From Enoplolaimus lenunculus (lineage: Eukaryota > Nematoda > Enoplea > Enoplida > Thoracostomopsidae): DNA of 64,000 nucleotides. The position numbers were made by a program, and so were the translations under genes. Location of the stretch: positions 1-64,000 of the forward strand of contig JASANG010000163.1 of the NCBI GenBank assembly GCA_030248215.1, given 5' to 3'. Under the pieces are notes generated by a model. The model saw nothing but the letters and a program-made list of their open reading frames with translations, made no database searches and was not told the origin of the DNA. This document shows, piece by piece, positions 46,601 through 56,976 of this stretch (position 1 is the first letter of the stretch; each line of letters begins with the position of its first letter).

Positions 46601-49600
46601 TTTGGTTTGAAATTTCGACTAAAATTAGCTGTATTATACCAAGAGTCGATGATTTGCACAAGAGTATGGAACTAAGTACATTTTATGTTCAAATAAATGC
46701 ACACTGCGCTCATTGCGTTTTTGGCAATATCTCCCTTATTTTAGGGCGGGCTGGTGCATTTTGTAGAAATAAACTAGCGCGTAAGTTGCCTACTCTTCTG
46801 CGAGGTAGACATCATCTACTCTTGATGATTGTAATAATTTTTTAGTAAATTTTACCAAACGTTAATTTCAGATAGTTGCCATAATGTCGGTATTTTTCAT
46901 TTGCGTGTCGATATTTTCGTTTTGTCTCAAAACGCATCCTGATTTTCGAATTCCGAAACTCGTATTGTTGCCCACCGGGGTGACTTCAGCGAATTTAAGC
47001 TCCAGCTTCAACTCAACCACTCTACTCTATGTTATCAATTCAACTCGCCGGACTTTGTCAACAGCGTCCCATCGAAATTTGTCCACAATCGCCATTGATA
47101 AAGCTTCAACTGAACCTCATCAAGCATTCTACTACATTGAACTTATATGCAACGTTTGGTTCACTTTTGAACTCGCAGTTCGGTTTGTATTTTGCCCAAA
47201 TATTGTCACATTTATTCGAAGTCCAATTAATATCATCGATTTCATAGCTACGCTATCGTTCTACGTAGACTACGTTTCGAAAATAGCCATTGAAGAAATG
47301 GAAAATCAAGATGTACTTGAATTTTTTTCAATAATTCGAATTATGCGACTATTCAAATTGACTCAGCATTCTTCAGGGTTGAAAATATTAATCCATACAT
47401 TCCGTGCGTCAGCGAAAGAGCTCATATTGTTGGTGTTTTTCTTGGTGCTCGGGATTGTGATATTTGCTGCGTTAGTATATTACGCAGAACGGATTGAACC
47501 AAATCCTGACAATGATTTCATTAGGTACATGCAAGACTACGTTTCAGTGCCGCAGCTGCAGCCCGTTTCCTTTGTTGGAAGCTCCCTCCGCCAAAACTGT
47601 TCAAAAATGCTGCGCTTTCACTAGCGGACCCAGAGCGGGAACATGGAAGATCCCTCTCTACCTTACAGTATTTCTCCGTCAGAAACTTTTTTGTATAAAA
47701 TACATTTTTTCACGTCAGAAATTTTTCTGTGATGAAATGATACGGTCGCCTACCTTACAATTTTTCGCTGCCAATGGCGGATATACAGCATACAGTGAAA
47801 TTGCGTTTCATAACATTTGTCATCCCGCCACTCCACCGTAAGAAATTTCTGGATCCGCCTCTGCGCGCATTCCGCTCAATTGTAATTAAGCATTGCGGTA
47901 TTCACACTTATTTGATTTCTTGTTCGCATCGCTCGCGAGTTTTTTACGCCATTATATATTATATCCCTGCATATGTGGCTCCCATTTCTGGATATGCTGC
48001 TGCACTTCTGAAATGGGGGTCCGTGTCACATGTTCGCGTGGGAGGGTTCGCGTACCATTAAGCAGCAGATTGCTAAATTTTTTGAAGCCAAATGTTGCTC
48101 TGCATAATAGTTGACAAAATCTTTTTTAATGGGGTTTATTCATTGTATGCTATTTCGTAGGCCAAACAGCTATTTGCGATTTGAGTTGTCAGGAACATAA
48201 TATGTTAAGGAGTAATCGTAAAAACCGTTTTAGGTTGCCGTACGTAAACATTTACTATGTGAACAGCATATAAGTTCAAACAGAAAATGATTATATCGGG
48301 CCTGTAGCCAATAGGAACCGGGGGACTGAGTCCCGTAAAAAACTTGAAACCTTGCTTGTAAGTCAACAAAAACCCTTGTATGCCCCTCGTGAATAATTTT
48401 TAGCTCCCTACTAGCAAGGTGAACTGCCTACCGGTCTAATTACAGTGGAATTTGTTGGGAATGTGCCGAAATTTAACAATGATTCAACATGGCAGTGTTT
48501 TTGTCTGATTATTGAAAACGGATTATTAAAAGGGTAATCCCCATGAACCCCCTATCGGTAACGCTTCTGCCGTTTTGAGCATCATTAACACAATTGCAAT
48601 CATGCAAATCATGTATTGTTTCAGCATACCGCTAGGCCTTTGGTGGGCAATTGTCACAATGACCACAGTTGGCTACGGTGACATGACCCCAAAAACATAT
48701 CTCGGCATGCTTGTTGGTAGCCTTTGCGCTCTCACAGGCGTTCTTACTATCGCTCTTCCAGTGCCTGTCATTGTGAGCAATTTTGCAATGTTCTACTCGC
48801 ATACACAAGCAAGAGCCAAATTGCCTAAAAAGCGTCGACGTGTTCTTCCAGTTGAACAGATCGTAAGTTAGTTGACTTGAACGGTTTAATTTGAATTGAT
48901 GTCGTGTCTTAAACACCTATTTGGTCCAGTTGGCTACTTGTAGTTCATAAGACTGTCAAAATAACTACTGGAATGCAAAGTAAATCCGATTGAACGACAC
49001 CACATTTAAAAGATGCAAGGCTCACCATGTGTAATTTGAATACTATTTCACGCATGGTGTGCACGTTTTGATACATAATCACAGAACAATACTGTAGTGA
49101 CCCGAATAAGAAGGGGGGGACTGATATTTATTTGTCCTCTCCAGAGGGTACCCCCCTTTGTTATTCGGTTACGGACTGTTGTTTATTTTTAACCCGCGCT
49201 CTGCCACCCTGATATATATCAGGTACTGTAATTATGCATTAAATTAAACGTTTTTTGTCTTGTGTTAATAGCTTGCGCGATAATGCAAGGTTATACATAG
49301 GAATGTAGTTTCAAAGTTTAAGTATGCTTTAAAGTTTCAAACTCAAATTATTTGGGCATGTAGTCACTTATGCGCTACAGTTATTGAAATGGACATTTTT
49401 ACGGACTCTAAGGATAGTTCAGGGAGTCTATCCGCTTACGGACTTTTATTAGGGATCGAAGTCCTATTGATTGGGACTCAAAATGGGAAACCTCCCCCTT
49501 CTTTTGTCTTGTGTCAATAGCTTGCGCGATAATGCAAGGTTATACTTAGGAACGTACTTTCAAATTTTAGGAACGCTTTAAAGTTTTGGATTCAAGTTAT

Positions 49601-52600
49601 TTGGTCCTGGAGTCATTTTTTCGCTAAAATTAGGGATAATTGACATGTATGGACTCCATAAGGGTTTAGGGACTCTATACGCTTACGGAATCTTATTAGG
49701 TATACGGACTACTATTGATTGGGACTCAAAGTGAGGACCCCCTCTTATTACCCCCTCTTATTTTGGTTACTACAGTAGATCCAAAATTTTATTAGACTTT
49801 GGTTGGGTTTCTGAAATCTAACTAAGTATTGATTTGTAATGCTTAAGTTACTTTAACTGTTTGAACAAAACAAATAAATGCAAGTTTTGAACCAGTGCCA
49901 TAACCAGAAGTCCTTAATAGATTTAGCTTATATTAAAGAGGTACCATAGGAGTACAATCTCAGTTAGACCAAGGTTTGTTTACCGAAACTGTTAAGCTGT
50001 ATTACATCCACTTTAGTCGGATACTAACGTGTTTACTTAACTTAAGTATACTTTTATAAACGACAACGAGGTACTATGAGACTACAATTTCAGTTAGACC
50101 AGGATTTGTTTGCTAGAACTATTAATCGGCAATACTACTAAATTAAGCCGGCGACTTAAGTATTTACTTAACTTAAGTATACTTTTACGAACGATAAATT
50201 GGTTAATGTAATGCACATACTTAAAAATTACGTAGAATTTAGTAAGTAACCATTAATAACCCCACCCAGCCATCTAAACTTGCTTTTAAATCTCACACTT
50301 GAAAAGCATTTGAGGAGCAAAAGTAAACCTGAAATGTAAAAATGATCGTATATCTGGTAACTGTGTTTAGGTAAACATCTAAAAATATAAAGATCAATTA
50401 TCATAAATTATATTAACTGTAAGCGTCAAATGCTAATAAAATGAAGAATATGCAAAAAAAAACTACTTTTTGATATTAAGTTGAATTTGTGAAATTAAAT
50501 TTTCACTTGTCATATGATTTTAAAATCTTGCATTTGTGTAAATAAAGGGACTTCTATATCCATTTACCCCTTTTAATATGTTAAATATGACATACCTCTT
50601 TTTTGTTCTATTCTGTTTCATGTACCGGATCCGAACGTACCTGTGTGATTTAGCTCGGAATTAATAACCTACTGATTAGTGTTTTTGAGAACTAAACTAG
50701 CACCGGCCCTTCATTCTGGAATACCACCCCTGCTCCTCGCTGACCATTTAAAACATTAAGTATCCACACTTTTCATTCTGATCAGTGGACCCCAAAGTCC
50801 GACCATCCCACCGGGCACTTGCTTTATAGGCGAGCGACTACGCCCCTGATTTCGCTATAACCCTGTGATCTTTGATTCTCAACATCAATCACACAGACCT
50901 TTTTAAACTTTTACTTTCATTTTTGGCTATAGTTATTCTGTTGTTTTTTTACTCATATTCTTAAGTTGACTTATTGAATTTGAGATGCAATTTGTGTAGT
51001 TACTAACAATTATAACTTTTACCAGTCAGGTCCTGCGACGATGAACCAGCGGTGCGGACCGGAAAATGACCAAAACGCCTAATCACTGAATTACTGAACT
51101 ATTGCAATTTTACAATTTCAATCTACGCCATTTTTTAAGTTTAAATCTGAATATTTCATAACGCGTAAATAACGTTATCCACCGATTTTTAGGTATTAAA
51201 CCTACCTTGAAAATAATACTAACCAGTGGAATAAAATTCTATCAACCATGGTTTGATACTACTCAAGTAATCGTTCCGGATCAGCCGAAGCCGGTTCGCC
51301 ATGAACTGGCCCCTTTCCGGACCGAATCGCGTCATTCAGTGGACCGAAACGTTGAAAAAATCCGGACCTGTGCCGGCCACATCACTGAGAGGTTCTGTCA
51401 TTAACGTTCATCTTTCTAGATACGTATGCAAGCCAAACAAACTTATGGTGTGCCTTTAGCTGGTACAATGTTACATCGACGGCGGGACGCAATACGACTT
51501 CAAAAAGAGTTGGATGCTGAAAGTAAGTTAGCCCCCAACAACACGTCTTGAGGTTAAAGTCAATATGTTCAAAACTGTAGAATGGTTAATACACACAATG
51601 GTATTCAAAACGCAAACAGATGCAAATCCAAATCACTTGAGTTGCGAAACGGTTACAAGAAATCAAAGCGTTAGTGTACGCTTAAATCTGAGCCTAGGTA
51701 CGACAACTAGATAGGAGATAACGGTAGGTTCGCTGGTGAAATATTGGAGGGTTGTACCAAAAACTAACAGAGCAACCTAAAATAACATGATACAATGTCA
51801 TTTATTATTGGCTAATTTGAAATTGCAGGGTAACAGAGAAAAAGCTTTACCTCAATGCAGAAGGTCAATGCATAAAACATGGTCGTGACCGCAGAGTAAG
51901 CATATTTCTAAGTTTAACGCTAAGCCAAAGCAAAAACCTAAGTGCAAGAATGAGCTTATGCCTAAGCCTAAGCCTTAGCAAAAAATTAGTCCTAAAGCTA
52001 CAAACTTATGGTGGTGGCCTGCGACAGATTTAATAAACAAATTTTATCGTGCCGTCCGGCGGCGTCCGGCGGTACGCGGCGAGTATATCGCAACCCTTAT
52101 TTTATTGCAGTTCCGCAGAAAAACGTTTCGCCCTTGATCTTAACATGGCCATGCAGAAAATATCAGGGTCCGCCAATCAAAACTCTTGTGAGTACCACCT
52201 ATTCGAAATAACACCAATTCACAATAATCATTTGCACAAATCCACGGAAATGCTTGCGATTGAATCAGTACTGGACTGGCAATAAAAATCGACCTTAGCA
52301 TTTGGATATATTAACCAGGCTAACAGCTGACCGCTTACAAAGGCAGATCGTTTTCTTGACATTTTTAACAGCTTCACTCGTACTATAATTTGAAAATATC
52401 GGCAGGTTTTGACACCATTTCACTAAGCCAAGTAAAAAGTTAAATTCAAATGATATTACATATACCGCGTACAAGTTAATAACTACCATTTTGTCAGTAT
52501 TTTAGACGATTTTTTCATTTGAAATTAAGGTTTTGTAGCTGTAATGTTCGATTCGAGATATTTCAACAAAAATATTTTGATTTTTAAAATAGACACTTCT

Positions 52601-55600
52601 TAAACGCAGTAAAATCCATAGAATTCTATCAGAAGTATTGTGCTTGTTGTGTGTGTGCTCATTATTGCTGCTTCTATATCGTCAGCTTTCTGTCTTGTGC
52701 GCACTTAGAGTCTGTTAATCGGCGTGAGCTTGCATTAAGTGTTTAATATTCAAGTCTTGACGAATCACACATAAAACCATGTTTTAACTCAACCATAAGG
52801 TCATTTTAATACCGTTCTAAGCTAACTTAGAAGCTTACAATGCCTGTTATTTTCATCGAAATGTTTTCGTACGAATTGCGTACATCTTGGACTATCGTTT
52901 ACAATTTCTGAAATTGCCAAAAAACACTGCGAACTGTTGGATTTCATAACTGTTCAGTACAACAATGTATTGTCAGTATATAATGCATGATCCACAATAT
53001 TTTGCGTACACACTGTGGTGAATCGCTCAAGAAATGTGGAAAACGTAGTAAAATGTTACTGTAACATGTTTTTTCACGATAAACTTAAGCCTCGTTTTAT
53101 ACGATGAATCTTCGCAAATTTATAAATGAATTGGCGAAAACTAGCGTATTGGAAACAGAATTCTAAAAACACATCAGAGTGTATGCAAAATATTGTGGAT
53201 CGTGCATTAGTTCAAGTTTTAAGCTATTACTAAAATCAGGCTATTACACAAATATATATTAATTTGACACACGAGATATTGTTATAAGTCGTCAATTTTT
53301 TGACCATTACGATCCAACATGGCAGTTCAGGTGGAGTAATCAATGTAACCGCTTATAAAATTAGAATTTTGTCTAAATACTATACCCGATTCACCTAAAA
53401 CTGTGTTGATATATATATATCCATAAATTGTTTGGTTCCTTCTTGGTATTTTAAGCTCTGAATAAGCCATAGTCCCTTTCAATGGCGACACTGGCGTATC
53501 CAAGTGTCCACTAACGCCTGGGCCACAAACTGGGTTCAAAACTAAAATTTTGCGTGGAGATATAATGCTAAAATTGCGTTTGGTTTCTGGCTTGCGTGCT
53601 TTTTTACTATTGACTTGTGCGCAGCGTTTCACCGTCAAAAATTTCTAGATCAACCGTTGATGAGTGTTACATTTTTGAGGCGAATTTTGTTGTTAACTCT
53701 TGCATTCACTCAGATCTACGTGTGTTTCTACGCTTATCAAAGTAGATGCAATCAGCCATTAGTATGACGTGATTTCAGGTGTCACATTGTACTGAACGCA
53801 TCTTTTGGTCCTCGAACCCAATTTTGGGTTACTTCAGGGTTCCAGGTATCGCAATTGTACTTAAATTGGATAGCAATGCCCCATCAGTAGTAGATAGTCT
53901 GAACAGTGTTTAGCAGTGTATATTGCAAGAGATATTGCCAATTTTATTAATGGTAAGCTTCAGGTTTAGCAGAAATGTTTAGACGATCGAGTAAAAACTG
54001 CTACAGTAAACCACAGTTTTGCTGACTGGCCATAATTTTTCGACTGAGCAGAGAAGATTTTACGATAGTGAGTATTATAGAAATGGAATACGAGTTTTAT
54101 GGGTTGCCCCGGAATTTAAAAGTTGTTAACCAAAGTGCAACAAGTCTCTTGTGGGGAACAGAAACAATTTTGCGAACACGAAATCGAAAGTTAAAATAAT
54201 AAGAGTTGGTTATTTCTGAATTAAACAGAACATAACTCACTCATGATGAAAAAAAAAAAAACAATTTTGCGAACACAAAATTCTGAGTTCTGTAGTCCTA
54301 CTCGCTGAGTGATTCACAATATAAAAAAACACAAAAAAAACATAAAACAAATGGTGGTACGAACTTGGTCGGCCCGGAGAAGCCAAAAATTCAGTGATGA
54401 GTTGGCGCACCCTACTCTGAGTATTTGTAGCTCGTTTGGTGACTGACCTTCTCCTGTGTTTCAACTAATGTTTCATTCCCCAGTGTGCCTTAGTGTAAAT
54501 GTCAGGGATAACCTGCTATTCAGGCCAATTATTAATTAGCCTAGGTTAAACTGTTATTTTATGTTATATAATTGGTAATTGGTCTGAATTGCAGATTGAC
54601 CTGCGACATATATAAAAGTTTAGATGTCGTAGTTTGTTTTAGTGCAACAAATCTCAATTGGTTTGCATGGTATATACTACGTTAACTTAGAATTAATAGA
54701 AAGCCAAAGTATTAATTTTGATTTAGGCAACGATGTACAACCTGATTTCTGTAATCCAGAACAACGCTTGGAGTACGAACGAGAGCGTCTTCGATTACTG
54801 CAGTTTCGTTAAGGCAATTTTTGGTGTTGGCAACGTAGTTTGTCATCGCCAAAGTATATCATAATTTTGGTAACATCTTTTTGATATTTCTGGTTCCCAG
54901 TGGCGGATCTTGTGATTTTCCGGGATACGTTATGTGCTTTGAAACTTTACATTAAATAAAGGGGAGTTTAAGCAAATAAAAGTACTTCAACATTTTGAGA
55001 TTTTGCAAATCAGTATAAACAGACAGGAATTTTTTGATAAATTTTGCAAATGTTTGGCTACAAAACTTCGTTGCCAAGTTTATGCAATTTTGATCGTTAA
55101 ACTTTTCACCACGACAGTGCTTTTGGGATGGGGGGGTTCGTGATCCGCCACTGCCTAATTTAAAAATGTTTGTTCTTGTGATGGTTGCGTTTCGTTTCGG
55201 CGTAGAAATTGCTTAGCAGAGTAGATGTTTGTGTTTGATGTAGTAAAAACACTATGTTACTTATTTGTGTAATTGTAGGAAAATAGACTCGCGTTGTAAA
55301 TTTAACTGCGTTGAAGCCAGTTATTAGCATGTTTGGGTTTGTATTCTGAAATGGATATGGCAAATTTATTGAAACAGGTTTTCGAGTTGCAACGGCTTGT
55401 AGCATTTATAAGCACCAAATTTCCCACAGTATCTAATAATAATCGTTGCAAAGTCGAAATCAGATTTGCTAGACTTCTTAGTCAATGGAGAATGCCAAAT
55501 TTTAAGTGTGAACCTAACAAAGAAACAAACAAACAAACAAACAAACCTTTTTTCAACAATTATATTATTGAGATTAATTTTGAATATCTTTTCACGAACT

Positions 55601-56548
55601 CCCTCGATTACTGGGATTACAAATATACATAAGCTTCAAGACCTTCTGCAGAAACCGTTGTGAAAACTGAAAAGAATTTCAGTGCAGTTTCCTGTAAATT
55701 TGAATAGTTCCTCATCAGGGTCGGCGTTAGATTAGTAGGGATCCGGAACAGGTCCGTTGTGCCTCCCAATAAAATGTTTCACAGTTCTAAACTTCGTAAT
55801 CCGAGAAACAATTTTTAGTTTGCCTAGATGAGGCACCGAAGTGCTAACGCTAATAACGCCCTTTAGTCTCGTCGTAAAATTTTGTAGTGTCGGTAAACCT
55901 GAAGGCAAGATTTTTAATTTTTGTCATTTATGAAGACTAGTAATATTACGAAAATATTAAAGAAGCGAAAATTGAACCTTTCGGACAACTGCTAGCCATA
56001 TGGTTCACATTTTCGTAAATTACACCTTTATTAAGTCGAACAATTGTTCTCGGGTTACAGGATCTCAGTCCTCAGCAACGACTTCTGTTGTCCAAACACT
56101 GACCACCGCTGTCGCAGGTGGAGCTGGCGACGAGGAAACATCAACGAATGAAGGAAATCACAAGTCCAAATCAAGTGGAAACTGCAGTCCAAAACTTGCA
56201 ACAATCAGTGCACTAACGCAACTAATGATCGCATCGCAAGCGTCAACAACAATTCAAATCGCGCAACAAATGGCGAGTAACCACGGGGCGACGACAACAA
56301 GCAAGCCAACTGTCTTAAAGAGCACTGGATCACGGCGAGTCCTTGGCCAAAACGAAACCGAAAAAAATGAAGAACAAAGACTTCAATCTGACTCAAATGA
56401 AGATACGTTCGCTTTAGAAACAAAACCACTGATTTCAACGCCGGATTATTTCAAATCAGATTTGAATTCTGACGTTCACGAAGAAAGACTAACAGAATCG
56501 TTGAGGTTGGATAGTAATAATAACAATAATAGCAATGGTAACTATTGA
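43626..56548 (+). CDS. Shaw: Shaw-type (Kv3) voltage-gated potassium channel, nine exons
   Basis: Joining nine exons (43626-43662, 44678-44919, 45056-45126, 45520-45673, 46872-47524, 48625-48862, 51420-51522, 54727-54807, 56061-56548) keeps one frame through every junction and gives 688 residues. Subunits of this family tetramerise in the plasma membrane as potassium channels. The T1 domain (about 5-110) carries the zinc motif HX5CX20CC (H70, C76, C97, C98). S1 is at about 169-188, S2 254-276, S3 285-302, S4 316-333, S5 349-370, the filter TVGYGD at 400-405, and S6 with PVP at 431-433. The S1-S2 loop has four N-glycosylation sequons. S4 has the short, charge-poor Shaw form. The tail is Ser/Thr/Asn-rich and unlike anything I recognise. 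An in-frame TGA two codons upstream supports the start. Closest family from memory: insect Shaw. Confidence 0.93.
43792..44150. repeat. 25-bp minisatellite in channel intron 1
   Basis: About 14 tandem copies of a 25-bp unit (GATAGATAGATAACTTCCAG plus GATCA). Variants with CTTCCTGG cluster in the middle and some units lose a GATA, as expected from replication slippage. Confidence 0.95.
44369..44611. repeat. (CCTAAG)n / (TTAGGC)n array in channel intron 1
   Basis: Some 40 hexamers, near-perfect over the last 150 bp, with a repeated interruption CCTAGGCAAG. Unlike the MITEs carrying similar hexamers, no GGCC terminal repeats flank it. Reverse-strand frames through it (polyLeu-Arg) are artefacts. 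Confidence 0.95.
44678..44919 (+). CDS. Shaw: Channel exon 2 (T1 domain)
   Basis: Follows acceptor TTTGCACAG and ends before donor GTAAAC in phase 0. Encodes most of T1, including the diagnostic stretches [20 protein letters not shown] and [15 protein letters not shown]. It supplies H70 and C76 of the zinc site. Confidence 0.93.
45056..45126 (+). CDS. Shaw: Channel exon 3 (end of T1)
   Basis: Acceptor TATATTGCAG, donor GTTAGT, ending in phase 2. Encodes [20 protein letters not shown], typical of Shaw/Kv3, with the two zinc-site cysteines. Confidence 0.9.
45520..45673 (+). CDS. Shaw: Channel exon 4 (T1-S1 linker)
   Basis: Acceptor TGTTTTTAG, donor GTATAG, ending in phase 0. Encodes the linker ending [14 protein letters not shown], matching the WSLFDEP phrase of Shaw channels. 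Confidence 0.9.
45819..46268. mobile_element. CTGTAGTGACCC MITE, 450 bp, in channel intron 4
   Basis: Terminal inverted repeats CTGTAGTGACCCGAATAA and TATTCGGGTCACTACAG, flanked by TA on both sides, which fits the TA target of Tc1/mariner-like transposases. The interior has no coding capacity. Confidence 0.75.
46872..47524 (+). CDS. Shaw: Channel exon 5 (S1 to S5)
   Basis: Acceptor GTTAATTTCAG, donor GTACAT, ending in phase 2. Encodes S1, a long glycosylatable S1-S2 loop, S2, S3, the short S4 ([14 protein letters not shown]) and S5. The open frame runs on past the donor, but the splice is fixed by the match of NPDNDFI to SIPLGLWW in the next exon. Confidence 0.95.
47629..47863. mobile_element. 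GGATCCGCC-family MITE (hAT-like) in channel intron 5
   Basis: Ends CACTAGCGGACCC and GGATCCGCCTCTG are inverted repeats. Flanks TGCGCTTT and CGCGCATT agree at six of eight bases. Related copies lie in both arms and in intron 8. Confidence 0.55.
48296..48437. mobile_element. CGTAGCC-family MITE in channel intron 5
   Basis: Carries the family phrases in reverse order: ACCTTGCTTGTAAGTCAACA, AACCCTTGTATGCCCCTC and CTAGCAAGGTGAACTG, with ends GGGCCTGTAGCC and GCCTACCGGTC. Confidence 0.65.
48625..48862 (+). CDS. Shaw: Channel exon 6 (pore and S6)
   Basis: Acceptor GTATTGTTTCAG, donor GTAAGT, ending in phase 0. Encodes the pore helix and filter ([10 protein letters not shown]), S6 with PVPVIVSNF, and the conserved [17 protein letters not shown] stretch after S6. 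Confidence 0.96.
49092..49775. mobile_element. CTGTAGTGACCC MITE, longer copy with internal duplication
   Basis: Same ends and TA flanks as 45,819-46,268. Longer because the stretch from CTTGTGT(C/T)AATAGC onward to the CCTCCCCCTTC region occurs twice, at about 49,258 and 49,505. Confidence 0.75.
49938..50195. repeat. Two-unit tandem duplication, ~130-bp period
   Basis: GAGGTAC(C/T)AT recurs at 49,938 and 50,068, each followed by CAGTTAGACCA and, further on, TTTACTTAACTTAAGTATAC. The units are clearly diverged. Confidence 0.75.
51420..51522 (+). CDS. Shaw: Channel exon 7 (C-terminal tail)
   Basis: Acceptor ATCTTTCTAG, donor GTAAGT, ending in phase 1. It continues the frame with a basic segment ([16 protein letters not shown]). 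Assigned by phase and splice signals rather than homology. Confidence 0.7.
51863..52150. mobile_element. GGCC-ended CCTAAG MITE with perfect 8-bp target duplication and nested insert
   Basis: ATGCAGAA flanks both ends (51,855-51,862 and 52,151-52,158). Ends GGTCAATGCATAAAACATGG and CTTGATCTTAACATGGCC fit the family. The element is interrupted at 52,009-52,096 by a GC-rich TTA-flanked MITE. Confidence 0.8.
52009..52096. mobile_element. Short TTA-flanked MITE nested in a CCTAAG MITE
   Basis: An 88-bp GC-rich insert (CGTCCGGCGG repeated) with TTA at both borders. Its right end TATATCGCAACCC resembles that of 13,908-14,207, so it is probably a deleted copy of the same family. Confidence 0.5.
54727..54807 (+). 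CDS. Shaw: Channel exon 8 (C-terminal tail)
   Basis: Acceptor TTTTGATTTAG. Encodes [20 protein letters not shown] and then LRLLQF, and ends in phase 1 before a weak donor GTTAAG. Without that splice the frame reads one Arg and a TAA at 54,810-54,812, giving a shorter channel of about 527 residues. Confidence 0.65.
54898..55153. mobile_element. CAGTGGCGGATC-ended MITE in channel intron 8
   Basis: Perfect inverted 12-bp ends CAGTGGCGGATC and GATCCGCCACTG around about 230 bp of non-coding sequence. No matching 8-bp flanks were found. Confidence 0.7.
55519..55547. repeat. (AAAC)n microsatellite
   Basis: Several AAAC tetramers in channel intron 8. Confidence 0.8.
56061..56548 (+). CDS. Shaw: Channel exon 9 (long S/T/N-rich tail, stop)
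   Basis: Acceptor CTCGGGTTACAG; the phase fits exon 8. Encodes 161 residues, rich in Ser, Thr, Asn and Gln, ending in an Asn run and a TGA stop. The composition suggests a disordered cytoplasmic tail. It could also be a terminal exon used in only some transcripts. Confidence 0.65.
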
Positions 56549-56566
56549 CACAGCGTTGTAATTCAG

Positions 56567-56746
56567 GGCTACTCTATAAAACAAGGCCGTAATGGCAGTA
56601 TGAATGAGCATATTCCTAAAATTAAGCCTTAGCGTAAAGAATGTGCTTAAAACGTAAACCTAAGGAAAAAATTAGTCTAAAGTTCAAGCTTACTGTATTG
56701 CAGTTACGTAGAAAAACATTCCGCACCTAATCTTTTTACATGGGCC
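56567..56746. mobile_element. GGCC-ended CCTAAG MITE just after the channel stop codon
   Basis: Starts 18 bp after the TGA. Ends GGCTACTCTATAAAACAAGG and ATCTTTTTACATGGGCC. Flanks TAATTCAG (56,559-56,566) and TATTTCAG (56,747-56,754) agree at seven of eight bases. It would form part of the 3' UTR if the transcript ends at the signal at 56,881. Confidence 0.75.
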
Positions 56747-56880
56747 TATTTCAGATAAGTTTCAAACGAAATTTATTGAAAGAATCCTATTTGAGATGTG
56801 TTACAATCCATTGTAAACAAACGAATTTCTGCAGTTATGTTAATGGAACCAGACTGATATTTTGTAAAACGACTGTCACC

Positions 56881-56886
56881 AATAAA
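56881..56886 (+). promoter_or_regulatory. Possible polyadenylation signal for the channel gene
   Basis: AATAAA lies 333 bp after the stop codon and is the first clear hexamer I noticed there. Position only; no transcript evidence. Confidence 0.35.
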
Positions 56887-56976
56887 ATGTGATTTAAGGT
56901 ATAATTTTATTTGCCCACCCGGTAACCTCAATCTTTCTAAATCAATAAGCGCTTTTCATTACTCTGAAAATATATA

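Larger units (their letters stand above)
48863..51419. other. Channel intron 6
   Basis: Holds a 684-bp MITE and a two-unit tandem duplication, both listed separately. The rest (about 50,200-51,400) shows no further gene or repeat that I can support. Confidence 0.6.
51523..54726. other. Channel intron 7
   Basis: Contains a nested MITE pair at 51,863-52,150. The remaining 2.5 kb shows only unassigned AT-rich sequence. Short open frames here are unrecognised. Confidence 0.6.

Noticed and set aside
47324-47420. Short S4 as a novel loss of gating charges
   Set aside because: The short form matches insect Shaw from memory, so only the extra Gln is reported as potentially new.
47525-47841. Continuation of the exon 5 frame and an overlapping 115-codon frame
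   Set aside because: The channel sequence requires a splice at 47,524/48,625; the overlap is intron and MITE sequence.
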